Shown one piece after another: positions 44,779 through 52,708 of a stretch of DNA of 64,000 bases. Each line of letters starts with the position of its first letter. The first letter of the stretch is position 1. Source of the stretch: Rhodobacteraceae bacterium QY30 (GTDB lineage: Bacteria > Pseudomonadota > Alphaproteobacteria > Rhodobacterales > Rhodobacteraceae); contig CP023455.1 of assembly GCA_002356635.1 (NCBI GenBank), forward strand, positions 60,474 through 124,473, read 5' to 3'. Position numbers and translations under genes: made by a program. A model generated the notes under the pieces. It saw nothing but the letters and a program-made list of their open reading frames with translations, did not search any database and had not been told where the DNA came from.

Positions 44779-45627
44779 ATGGCCTTCGACCCCGACCGCC
44801 TGCGCGCCCATGCCTTTCCGCTGACGAAGTCCCGCTACACGGCGCGTGACGCCATCCTTTACGCGCTTGGCGTCGGCCTGCCTTTCGGGGCGGCGACCGA
44901 GGATCTGTCCTACCTGCTGGAAGACCGGCTGACGGTGCTGCCGACCTTTGCCGTCACGCTGGCCACGCCGGGCATGTGGGTCAAGGCGCCCGAACTGGGC
45001 ATCGACTGGGTGAAGCTTCTGCATTCCTCGCAGGCGGCCGAATTCCACAAGCCGCTGCCGCCGGCGGCCGAGGTGGTCAGCCACACGCGGATCAAGTCGC
45101 TGCATGATCGCGGCGCGGGCAAGGGCAGCATCTGCGTGGTGGAACGGCGCATCGTCGATGCGGAAAACGACACGCTGTACTGCACGGTCAACCAGACGCT
45201 GATGCTGCGTGGCAATGACGGGTTTGGCGGCGAACCGGCCCCGCGCCCGACGCCTGATCTGCCGCCCGACCGCGCGGCCGATCACCGCGAAAGCGTCCAG
45301 ATTTCGCCCCGCGCCGCGCTGGTCTATCGGCTGTCGGGCGATGTGAACCCGCTGCACGCCGACCCGGAGGTGGCGCGCAAGGCGGGGTTCGACCGGCCGA
45401 TCCTGCACGGGCTGGCCAGTTATGGCACAATGGGCGCGCTGGTGCTGCGGCGGTTTTGCGACGGCAATCCGGCGCGGCTTGCGTCGTTGTCGCTGCGGTT
45501 TGCCGGTGTCGTCTATCCGGGCGACCGGCTGGATTGCGAATTCTGGCGGGTCGGCGACCGGGTGTTTTTCACCGCCCGCGTCCAGGATCGCGTGGTTCTG
45601 GATCAGGGCCTGGCAACGATATCTTGA
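44779..45627 (+). CDS. (R)-specific enoyl-CoA hydratase 2, MFE-2 type (MaoC fold)
   Basis: A 282-residue double-hotdog hydratase. YTARDAILYALGVG in the N-terminal hotdog and Asp188/His193 in SGDVNPLHADP plus GFDRPILHGLASYG in the C-terminal one are the hydratase-2 signature. It is a paralogue of the protein at 27573-28436. With the SDR just upstream it reconstitutes the two catalytic halves of MFE-2. It is followed by the MDR oxidoreductase after 13 bases. Confidence 0.88.
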   Translation: MAFDPDRLRAHAFPLTKSRYTARDAILYALGVGLPFGAATEDLSYLLEDRLTVLPTFAVTLATPGMWVKAPELGIDWVKLLHSSQAAEFHKPLPPAAEVVSHTRIKSLHDRGAGKGSICVVERRIVDAENDTLYCTVNQTLMLRGNDGFGGEPAPRPTPDLPPDRAADHRESVQISPRAALVYRLSGDVNPLHADPEVARKAGFDRPILHGLASYGTMGALVLRRFCDGNPARLASLSLRFAGVVYPGDRLDCEFWRVGDRVFFTARVQDRVVLDQGLATIS

Positions 45628-45640
45628 AAGGGAGTGTGCG

Positions 45641-46651
45641 ATGAACCGCCAGTGGGTGCTGGATCATTATCCGGACGGAACCGCGACCGTGGACTGCTGG
45701 CGCATGGTGGAAACACCGATGCCCGTGCCGGGGCCGCGCCAGATCCTGGTGCGGGTGAAATGGCTGTCGCTGGACCCCTACATGCGCGGCCGGATCAGCC
45801 CCGCCGCCAACTACACCGCCGGGGTGCAGCCTGGGGGCGTCATGCAGGGCGGCGGTGTGGGCGAGGTCATCGCCTCGAACCACCCGGACTGGAAGGTGGG
45901 CGACCTGGCCGAGGCGATGGGGATGGGTTGGCAGGAATACGCAGTCCTGACCCCGGACCTGCCGGGATCGGATCGGACGAACCGCGTGCCAGCGGGCGTG
46001 CCCGAACAGGCCACGCTGTCGTGGCTGGGGATGCCGGGGCTGACGGCCTATATCGGGCTGACTGAAATTGGCCGGCCCGTGCCGGGGCAGACGGTGGTCA
46101 TTTCGGCCGCATCGGGTGCCGTGGGGCAGATCGCCGGGCAGATCGCCCGGCTGATGGGCGCACGGGTGGTGGCCATCGCGGGCGACGACGCCAAGCTGGA
46201 CCATTGCCGAAGCCTGGGCTTCGACGCGGGCATCAACTATCGCACCGCCCCAGACCTGACAGCGGCGGTGGCGGCGGCCTGTCCCGATGGCGTCGATGTG
46301 TTCTTCGACAACACCGGCGGCCCGATCCATGATGCGGTGCTGGCCAACCTGGCGGTACGCGCGCGCGTCATCATCTGCGGGCGGATCGCGGTCATCGACA
46401 AGGCGCCCAACGAAGACATCGGCCTGCGGTCCTCGGCGCGGCTGGTGGTCACGCGGGCGCGGGTCGAAGGGCTGGTGGTCTTCGACTGGTGGCACCGCCG
46501 CGACGAGGCGCACCGCGCGCTGATCCGATGGCACCGCGACGGCCGCCTGACCTTCCGCGAAGACGTTCTGGACGGATTCGACCGGATGCCGGAAGCCTTT
46601 GTGCGGATGATGGCCGGGCAGAACCACGGCAAGCAGCTGGTCCGGCTTTAG
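45641..46651 (+). CDS. MDR-family NADP-dependent oxidoreductase
   Basis: A 336-residue medium-chain reductase of the CurA/prostaglandin-reductase type. SLDPYMRGRIS is the diagnostic N-terminal stretch and VVISAASGAVGQIAGQIA the NADP-binding glycine loop. It likely reduces an alpha-beta unsaturated carbonyl or CoA ester. AAGGGAG precedes ATG 45641. It is the last gene of the eight-gene operon that starts at 38682. Its stop overlaps the convergent YcaO stop by three bases, marking the edge of the metabolic island. Confidence 0.86.
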   Translation: MNRQWVLDHYPDGTATVDCWRMVETPMPVPGPRQILVRVKWLSLDPYMRGRISPAANYTAGVQPGGVMQGGGVGEVIASNHPDWKVGDLAEAMGMGWQEYAVLTPDLPGSDRTNRVPAGVPEQATLSWLGMPGLTAYIGLTEIGRPVPGQTVVISAASGAVGQIAGQIARLMGARVVAIAGDDAKLDHCRSLGFDAGINYRTAPDLTAAVAAACPDGVDVFFDNTGGPIHDAVLANLAVRARVIICGRIAVIDKAPNEDIGLRSSARLVVTRARVEGLVVFDWWHRRDEAHRALIRWHRDGRLTFREDVLDGFDRMPEAFVRMMAGQNHGKQLVRL

Positions 46652-47877
46652 ACCAGCAGCGGGACGGGGTTGGGCCGCGCGGCGGGGCGTGACAGGTCGG
46701 ACGGATCGGGGACCAGCAGGCGCGGGATCCCAAAGCGCGGCCGGTCGTGACACAGGCCCGGCACGACGGCGCGAAAGACGGGAACGCCAAAGACCGGGCG
46801 GGTCAGGTCGATGAACAGCGCCCGCAGGCCCAGCCGTTCCAGCGCACCGAGGCAGGCGGTAAGCGCATCGTCCGGCACATCCGGGCGGGCTGGGCCGGTC
46901 TGTCCGATCGGGGGCAAGGCGCCGGGGCCCCGCGCCAGCCATTCCTGCATCATCCCGTCGCCGGACACGTCGCGCCAGGGGGGCAGGGCGGTTTCAACGC
47001 CCAGCATTTCCGCCAGCGCGGCCGATGCCGCATCCGCCAGCGCCGTTCGGGCCGCAAAGCCCAGGGCCGGCGTGCCACCGGAGCCGTCTCGGGACAGGGC
47101 AGCGACCACCGGGATGCCGATGTCGGTGGTGATGTCCAGAAGCCAGGTCTGGCGCGCCCGGCCCTGCAACCACGCGGCCAGATCGGGGGCAACAAGCGAT
47201 GGCGCCAGGACAGGGCGTTTGCGTCGGCCATACCACCAGCGCCCCGCGGCATCCCGCTCGATCCCCTCCAGCAGCGCCGCCGCCCGGGCGGCCTCGGGTG
47301 TCGGTCCGGCCGCGCAGCCGCTGGAACCCGCGCGGCCCGCGGCGCTTTCGCTTTCGGTTCGTCCGATCAGAACCAGATCGGCGGGAAGAAGCACGGTTGC
47401 CCCGTCTTGCGCATCATTGGCCGCGATCCAGTCGATGTCGCCGGCCGCATCGCCGGGCCGCCAGTCGTAGCGGCTGTAACGCCGGTTCCAGGCCCCGCGC
47501 CGACGGATCTGGCGTGGCGAAAACCCGTGTAGCCGATCCGGCGGCACCGCTTGCGGACCCAGATCCGATGCCCGGGCACGGATCAGGGCTTCATCGCCCC
47601 AGGCGCAGCAACTGGCCAGTTCGACCGCTTCGCCCAGGGCTGCGATCCGGCTGCGCAACGGATCGGGCCCGCAGCCCTGGCCGACCCGCCCGTTTTCGGG
47701 GCAGGCCGCTGCCGGAAAACCGGGCATCGCGCGCAACGCTGGCCCCGGCACGGCAAGGGACAGTTGGGCGAAAGGCATGACCTGGAGGCTTGCGATGCGG
47801 AAAAGATCGGCACAACCCGCCAGCGGATCGCCCTTGTTGTGATCGGTTTCGCCTTGATCCGATTTATCCGCTATCAT
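46648..47877 (-). CDS. YcaO-domain protein, probable azoline-type cyclodehydratase
   Basis: A 409-residue YcaO protein. The first ATP-binding stretch is GQGCGPDPLRSRIAALGEAVE (about 67-86) and the second SGCAAGPTPEAARAAALLEGIERDA (186-210); glutamates here bind nucleotide and magnesium. The C-terminus ends PNPVPLLV, a PxPxP motif (402-406), which marks peptide azoline-forming YcaOs. I find no precursor peptide, E1/ocin-ThiF-like partner, dehydrogenase or TfuA nearby, so the substrate is unknown. ATG 47877 is chosen because homologous N-terminal residues precede MPFAQL (47778); no start has a good ribosome-binding site. It is divergent from the cyclase gene. Confidence 0.75.
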   Translation of the reverse strand: MIADKSDQGETDHNKGDPLAGCADLFRIASLQVMPFAQLSLAVPGPALRAMPGFPAAACPENGRVGQGCGPDPLRSRIAALGEAVELASCCAWGDEALIRARASDLGPQAVPPDRLHGFSPRQIRRRGAWNRRYSRYDWRPGDAAGDIDWIAANDAQDGATVLLPADLVLIGRTESESAAGRAGSSGCAAGPTPEAARAAALLEGIERDAAGRWWYGRRKRPVLAPSLVAPDLAAWLQGRARQTWLLDITTDIGIPVVAALSRDGSGGTPALGFAARTALADAASAALAEMLGVETALPPWRDVSGDGMMQEWLARGPGALPPIGQTGPARPDVPDDALTACLGALERLGLRALFIDLTRPVFGVPVFRAVVPGLCHDRPRFGIPRLLVPDPSDLSRPAARPNPVPLLV

Positions 47878-47905
47878 TGTGCACGATTCCGCAAGGCAGT
47901 GCCCC

Positions 47906-50392
47906 ATGGTCAAGGCAGTTCCCCTGGCAGCAATTCTGGTTGCAGACCTGACCGGCTACAGCCAGAGGATGAAATCCGACGAGGCGGGGACCATTGCCCT
48001 GATCGGTCGGGCGCTGGACCGGGCGCGGCGGTGCAGCACGCGGTTTGGCGGCGAGGTGGTGAAGACCACGGGCGACGGCTGGATTTCGCTGTTCAACGGG
48101 GTGACGGCGGCCGTGGACTGCGCCTTGGTCCTTCAGCGGATGATGGGCCATGACACGCACGAAGCCCGCTTTCGCATCAGCGTCCACCTGGGCGAGGTCC
48201 GGCGCGACTGGGGCGATGTGTTCGGCCATTCGGTCAACGTGGCGGTGCGGATGCAATCGGTCGCGGACCCGGGCGGAATCGTCGTGTCGCAGAACGTGAT
48301 GGCCGAGCTGGGACGTTCGCCCCGCTACCGCTTCGAGGCGATCGGGCGGCCGCTTCTGAAGAACATCGGCGATGACGTGGCGGTCTATCGCGCCCATGCG
48401 TCCACGGGGCGGATTCCCGACGCGGACGCTTCGCAGCGGCGGGTTGATCTTCAGGTGATCGGCGACATTCGCCTGGCCCCTCCCGATGGCTCCCCTGTGG
48501 CGCTGCACTCGGTCCATGCTGCAGCCCTCCTTGGTGCGCTGGCGCTGGAACCTGACAACGCCCTGGGGGCGGACCGGCTGGCGGTGATGCTGTGGCCCGA
48601 CAAGCCGCTGGTCCGCGCCCGGGCGAATCTGGCCCGCACACGGCGGATGGTAAACGCGAAGCTGGCACGCGTGTCGGAGAATGTGGTGGTTGTCCGGGGA
48701 ACGATGCTGGCGCTGGCCGAAGGCGTCGGGACCGATCTTCAGGCGTTGCGGCAGGCGCTGGACGAAGGCGCCGTCGCACCTGTCCTGCGGCAGGGCGCCG
48801 ATGTCCCGGCAGAGCTTCTGTCTGGCCTGCCGTCGGTCAGCCCGGTCTTTCAGGCCTGGCTGGCGGTGCAGCGCGGCGTCTGGCGCGACCGCATCATCGC
48901 GGGACTGGAACGCTGCCTGGACCGCCACGCCGCCGAGCAGCCGGCGCTGGGTGCCGCGGCCGAGGCGCTGCTGCGGCTGGAGCCGGGGCATGAACCGGCC
49001 GCGATGGCGATGATGCGGCATCTGGCGTCGCGCGGCCGCAAGGCGGCGGCGCTGGCCGAATTCGAGCGGCTGACCCAGCACCTGCACGAGACGTTCGGCG
49101 CCCACCCCGGCGAGGCCGTCGTCACCCTGGCCGCCGCCGTCCGGGGGACGGGTCCGGTTGCCCTGCCGCCGGCCGCGCCCGCCAGCGTTCCCCGGATCCC
49201 GCAGGTAGCGGTCGGCGCGTTCGACGCAGGGGACGATCCGGGCCGCACCGTCGCGGCGCAGTTCCGCGCCGAACTGATCGCCAACCTGGCGCGCTTTCGC
49301 AACTGGGCGGTGCTTGACCTGGCGGAGGGCGGGGCCGGGACGGCGGACTATGCCATGACCGGCCGATACGAACCGGTGGGGCCCGAGAACCGCCTGACGC
49401 TGCGCCTGTCCGATCCGCAAAGCCGCCGCATCGCCTGGAGCGGCAGCTTCGCCCTGTCGCCGGCCAACTGGCGCGCGCATCAGAACCATGTCATCGGGCG
49501 CATCGCCTCGGCGCTCGAGATCTACATCTCCGCCGACCGCCTGTCCCGGATGGTGGCGGGCGTCCCGACCGAGGGGAGCGATTACGACGACTGGCTGCGC
49601 GGCGAGGCGCTGCTTCTGCAATGGAGCCCGGAAGCCGAGGCCGAGGCGGAGGCGATCTTCCGGCGGCTGGTCGCGCGCACGCCGACCCATGCCCCGGCCC
49701 ATGCCAGCCTGGCCAGCATCAGCAATGTCCGCCACATCCTGCGCCCCGGCCGGCCGCGCACCCCGGCGGACAACGCCGCCGGCCATGCCAGCGCGACCCG
49801 CGCCGTGGCGCTGGACCCGATGGATGCCCGCAACCAGCTGGCCCTGGCCTGGAGCGCGGCGCTGGCCGGGCGGTTCGACCAGGCGGCCGTGCATCTGGAT
49901 CTGGCCGCGTCGCTGAACCCGTGCAGTCCGGGCAGCATGATCTCGGTCGCCATGGGGCACGCCTTCCTGGGGGACCACGGCCGGGCGGGCGAAACCCTGG
50001 ACGAGGCGCTGCGCCTGTCGCCGATGCTGCATCCGCACCAGTGGTGCTATGCCGCTGCCGTGCGCTTCCTGGGCGGGGATCCGGCTGCGGCCGAGGCGGC
50101 GGCGCTGCGGTCGGGGGACCAGATCGTCGACAATCAGGGCTGGCTGGCGGTGGCCCTGGTCCGGCAGGGGCGCCTGGCCGAGGCCCGCGCCGCGTTCGAC
50201 CGGATGGTAACCGCCGTTGCACCGATCTGGGCGGGCGACACGCCCTGCACGCCCGAGGCCGTTCACGACTGGTTCGTCGAGGCCTATCCGATCCGCCGCC
50301 CCGCCGACCGCGATGCCATTGCCACGGCGCTGCTGGCGGCGCAGGGTCCGGCGGTGGCCGCCGCCGCCTTCCGTCCGCACCTGGCCCGTTAG
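47906..50392 (+). CDS. Class III adenylate/guanylate cyclase with BTAD/winged-helix and TPR regions
   Basis: An 828-residue multidomain protein. Residues 1-165 form a class III nucleotide cyclase: metal aspartates Asp14 (VADLTG) and Asp57 (TTGDGW), and transition-state Asn111/Arg115 (HSVNVAVRM). Residues about 185-345 resemble a SARP-type winged helix plus bacterial transcriptional activator domain (GADRLAVMLWPDKPLVRARANLAR). The C-terminal half (about 420-825) has a TolB/FlgO-like segment and tetratricopeptide-type helices. No membrane segment is evident. It could couple cyclic-nucleotide synthesis to protein binding or regulation. ATG 47906 has AAGG ten bases away; GTG 47879 is an alternative. 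Its start lies 28 bases from the divergent YcaO start. Confidence 0.8.
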   Translation: MVKAVPLAAILVADLTGYSQRMKSDEAGTIALIGRALDRARRCSTRFGGEVVKTTGDGWISLFNGVTAAVDCALVLQRMMGHDTHEARFRISVHLGEVRRDWGDVFGHSVNVAVRMQSVADPGGIVVSQNVMAELGRSPRYRFEAIGRPLLKNIGDDVAVYRAHASTGRIPDADASQRRVDLQVIGDIRLAPPDGSPVALHSVHAAALLGALALEPDNALGADRLAVMLWPDKPLVRARANLARTRRMVNAKLARVSENVVVVRGTMLALAEGVGTDLQALRQALDEGAVAPVLRQGADVPAELLSGLPSVSPVFQAWLAVQRGVWRDRIIAGLERCLDRHAAEQPALGAAAEALLRLEPGHEPAAMAMMRHLASRGRKAAALAEFERLTQHLHETFGAHPGEAVVTLAAAVRGTGPVALPPAAPASVPRIPQVAVGAFDAGDDPGRTVAAQFRAELIANLARFRNWAVLDLAEGGAGTADYAMTGRYEPVGPENRLTLRLSDPQSRRIAWSGSFALSPANWRAHQNHVIGRIASALEIYISADRLSRMVAGVPTEGSDYDDWLRGEALLLQWSPEAEAEAEAIFRRLVARTPTHAPAHASLASISNVRHILRPGRPRTPADNAAGHASATRAVALDPMDARNQLALAWSAALAGRFDQAAVHLDLAASLNPCSPGSMISVAMGHAFLGDHGRAGETLDEALRLSPMLHPHQWCYAAAVRFLGGDPAAAEAAALRSGDQIVDNQGWLAVALVRQGRLAEARAAFDRMVTAVAPIWAGDTPCTPEAVHDWFVEAYPIRRPADRDAIATALLAAQGPAVAAAAFRPHLAR

Positions 50393-50474
50393 CGTGGAAA
50401 AGCCGCGCGGACTGTGCTATTCAGGGTAAAAGGCCATTGCATCACGTCGATCTTGAATTCGGGGGTAACCGCGA

Positions 50475-52046
50475 ATGATACCCGGCGCTTGCCTGCACGG
50501 TGGGGGCTTCCGGCTTGTCACCGATGAAGCGGTTTCCAGCATCCGCAGCCTGACGCCGATGTCGGCCACGCTTTTCAGCCCCACCTTCGACGAGGTGGGA
50601 CAGGTCCAGGTCGCACCGACCGAAGCACGGAGGCTGCGCGTCCTGCCCGATCCGCGGCGGCAGGACCTGGTGGCGCGGTTCACGGCCCCGGCGCAGCCGC
50701 CCGTGGTCTTCAGCGGCTACTACAGGATCGCGCCCGAGGAACGGGACGACCGGGCCGAGGAAACCGCTGCCCTGGCCGCCGCCTTTGGCCGTGCCCCGGG
50801 CGCCCCCGCCCGGCCGCTGGGCCAGATGCCCTCGGCCTATGTCTACTTCGGCCAGTTCCTTGCGCATGAGCTGAGCCGCCTGCATCCGCTGGACGACCTG
50901 CATTTCGAGAACCTGGAATCGTCGCGGCTGGATCTGGAAACGCTGCTTTGGCCCGATGCGGACGGACCCGCCGATGTCCAGGCGGATCTGGCGCGCGTGG
51001 ACCCCTTGCGCCGCGACGGGATGGCAGTGGGCCGCACGTCCGAACCGACCGAGACCCGCTTCGCCGACATCCCGCGGTCCATGGTCGGACTGCCCCGCAT
51101 CCCCGATCCGCGCAGCGACGCCAACCTGCCGCTGGCGCAGCTTCATGTGGCGCTGGTCCGTCATTACGCAAACCTGGTGGACCGGGACGGCCCCGACGCC
51201 CGGGGCCGGATGCTGGCAGAGATCCATGATATCACGCTTTACGATTTCCTGCCGCGCATCGTGCCGGCGGAGGTTCACGCCGATGTCCTGGCCAACGGGC
51301 GGCGGATTGTCATGCCCGGCCAGGGCGACCCCGGTTCCTTCCAGATCCCGATCGAGTTCGCGGCCGCCGCCTTCCGCTTCGGTCATGCGCTGGTGCGCGA
51401 AACCTACCACTGGTCGCGCTTCGACCCCGCCCGAGAAACCCTGCAATCCGTGCTTCAGCAGACCAACCATGTCGGCGGGGGCCTGGACATCCACCCGACC
51501 GACCGGCACCGCTGCCTGGACACCTTGTGGGAAGTGGACTGGAGCGACATGATCGGCCCCGCCGCCGGGAACCTTGCGCCGCTGATCCAGCCGGCCATCG
51601 CGCCGCAACTGACCCAGCTGGGGGCCGTCTATGTCGATGGCGCAACGCAGGCGGTCAACCTGGCGCGCCTGAACCTGGACCGGGGGCGGCAGTTGCGGCT
51701 GGCGTCGGCCCAGGGGCTCCGCAGTCTGGACCCGACGCTGTTCCCGGATTTCCTGACCGGAGCGCAGATGCTGGACGGCCTTTCCGCACCGATGGCACAG
51801 GCGCTGGGGATGGGTCCGGCGGGGGACCGGCTGTCGGACCGGACGCCGCTGTGGTTCTACGTCCTGCGGGAGGCAGCGGTGCTGGGGCAGGGCAATCGGC
51901 TGGGCCCCCTTGGCGGGCGGCTGGTGATGGAATCGATCCACGCCGCCATCTGCGCGGCACGGGGCGGCCCGCCGCCCGCACCCCGGACCCCGCCCTTCAC
52001 GCTGCAAGACCTTCTGTCGGACCTTCACCCCATCACCGCTGCCTGA
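50475..52046 (+). CDS. Animal-type haem peroxidase family protein
   Basis: A 523-residue protein of the animal haem peroxidase superfamily (bacterial branch). The distal region is VYFGQFLAHELSRL with His131; animal enzymes read GQFxDHD, so the aspartate that links to haem is replaced by alanine. The proximal histidine is probably His304 in FRFGHALVRETYHWS, and the helix NLPLAQLHVALVRHYANLV is typical. I see no signal peptide. It would oxidise halide, phenolic or lipid substrates with peroxide. ATG 50475 follows a G-rich site. It is followed after 15 bases by an EF-hand protein; animal peroxidases also bind calcium. Confidence 0.78.
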   Translation: MIPGACLHGGGFRLVTDEAVSSIRSLTPMSATLFSPTFDEVGQVQVAPTEARRLRVLPDPRRQDLVARFTAPAQPPVVFSGYYRIAPEERDDRAEETAALAAAFGRAPGAPARPLGQMPSAYVYFGQFLAHELSRLHPLDDLHFENLESSRLDLETLLWPDADGPADVQADLARVDPLRRDGMAVGRTSEPTETRFADIPRSMVGLPRIPDPRSDANLPLAQLHVALVRHYANLVDRDGPDARGRMLAEIHDITLYDFLPRIVPAEVHADVLANGRRIVMPGQGDPGSFQIPIEFAAAAFRFGHALVRETYHWSRFDPARETLQSVLQQTNHVGGGLDIHPTDRHRCLDTLWEVDWSDMIGPAAGNLAPLIQPAIAPQLTQLGAVYVDGATQAVNLARLNLDRGRQLRLASAQGLRSLDPTLFPDFLTGAQMLDGLSAPMAQALGMGPAGDRLSDRTPLWFYVLREAAVLGQGNRLGPLGGRLVMESIHAAICAARGGPPPAPRTPPFTLQDLLSDLHPITAA

Positions 52047-52061
52047 CCCGGAGGAGTTTCC

Positions 52062-52613
52062 ATGACCTCGATCGTGATCTACGGCGCCAACCCTGCCCAG
52101 CCCACCGGACCCAATGCCCAGGCCGACCGGATCGCCGGCATGGTCGAGGCCGGGGTCCAGCTGAAGCAGGCCTACAACCAGGCCGACCAGGACGGCGATG
52201 GCCTTCTGTCCAACAAGGAGGTCGAAGAAGCGGTCTGCGGCGTGATCGACCATTTCGCGCTCTCTGGCTCGTTCCAGCCGCTGCTGGAACAGAAGGTCGG
52301 CGCGACGACGAAGTTCTACCGGATCGACGCGCGTTCCAATCCGGCGACATCGAAGTTTCCGCTGACCAATACGGCCGACCCGATGGACGCCCGCAACCTG
52401 CAGATGAACGGCAAGGCCGACAAGTTCGACAGCCCGGCGAACACCTATTCGATGACGACGGTAGCGCCGCTGACCGCGCCGAATGCGAATGCCTGGCAGT
52501 ACCTGTATGACACGGTCTATGACGACCTGAAGGCCATCAACGCGGCGGGCGACGATCCGATGAAGACGGTGAACTACCTGATCGCCACCTTCGCCTTCAC
52601 GCGCTGCCGGTAG
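52062..52613 (+). CDS. EF-hand-containing protein of unknown function
   Basis: A 183-residue protein with one canonical EF-hand loop, Asp42-x-Asp44-x-Asp46-Gly-x-x-Ser50-x-x-Glu53 (DQDGDGLLSNKE), flanked by helices. Only one loop is evident, so pairing by dimerisation or with a cryptic loop is likely if calcium is bound. The rest (about 80-180) matches nothing I recognise; the only cysteines I see are one near the EF-hand helix and one at the C-terminus. GGAGG lies before ATG 52062. It is in an operon with the peroxidase and could be its calcium-responsive partner or substrate. Confidence 0.75.
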   Translation: MTSIVIYGANPAQPTGPNAQADRIAGMVEAGVQLKQAYNQADQDGDGLLSNKEVEEAVCGVIDHFALSGSFQPLLEQKVGATTKFYRIDARSNPATSKFPLTNTADPMDARNLQMNGKADKFDSPANTYSMTTVAPLTAPNANAWQYLYDTVYDDLKAINAAGDDPMKTVNYLIATFAFTRCR

Positions 52614-52632
52614 CAGGCCCGGGCATCGGGCC

Positions 52633-52685
52633 GGAACAAACCCCCGCCCTCCTTGTTCCGAACGCGGCCCGCAGATGCTGCGGGC
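52633..52685 (+). terminator. Hairpins after the EF-hand gene
   Basis: GGAACAA (52633-52639) pairs with TTGTTCC (52653-52659), and GCCCGCAG-ATG-CTGCGGGC (52667-52685) forms an eight-base stem. No T-run follows the second, so they may act as a weak terminator or separate the peroxidase transcript from the next operon. Confidence 0.35.
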
Positions 52686-52708
52686 GTTCAGGAAACGGGG
52701 GCGACGGC

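Noticed and set aside
47864..50380. Long minus-strand open frame opposite the cyclase-BTAD-TPR gene
   Set aside because: Arginine/glycine-rich, no domain; the plus strand carries clear catalytic motifs.
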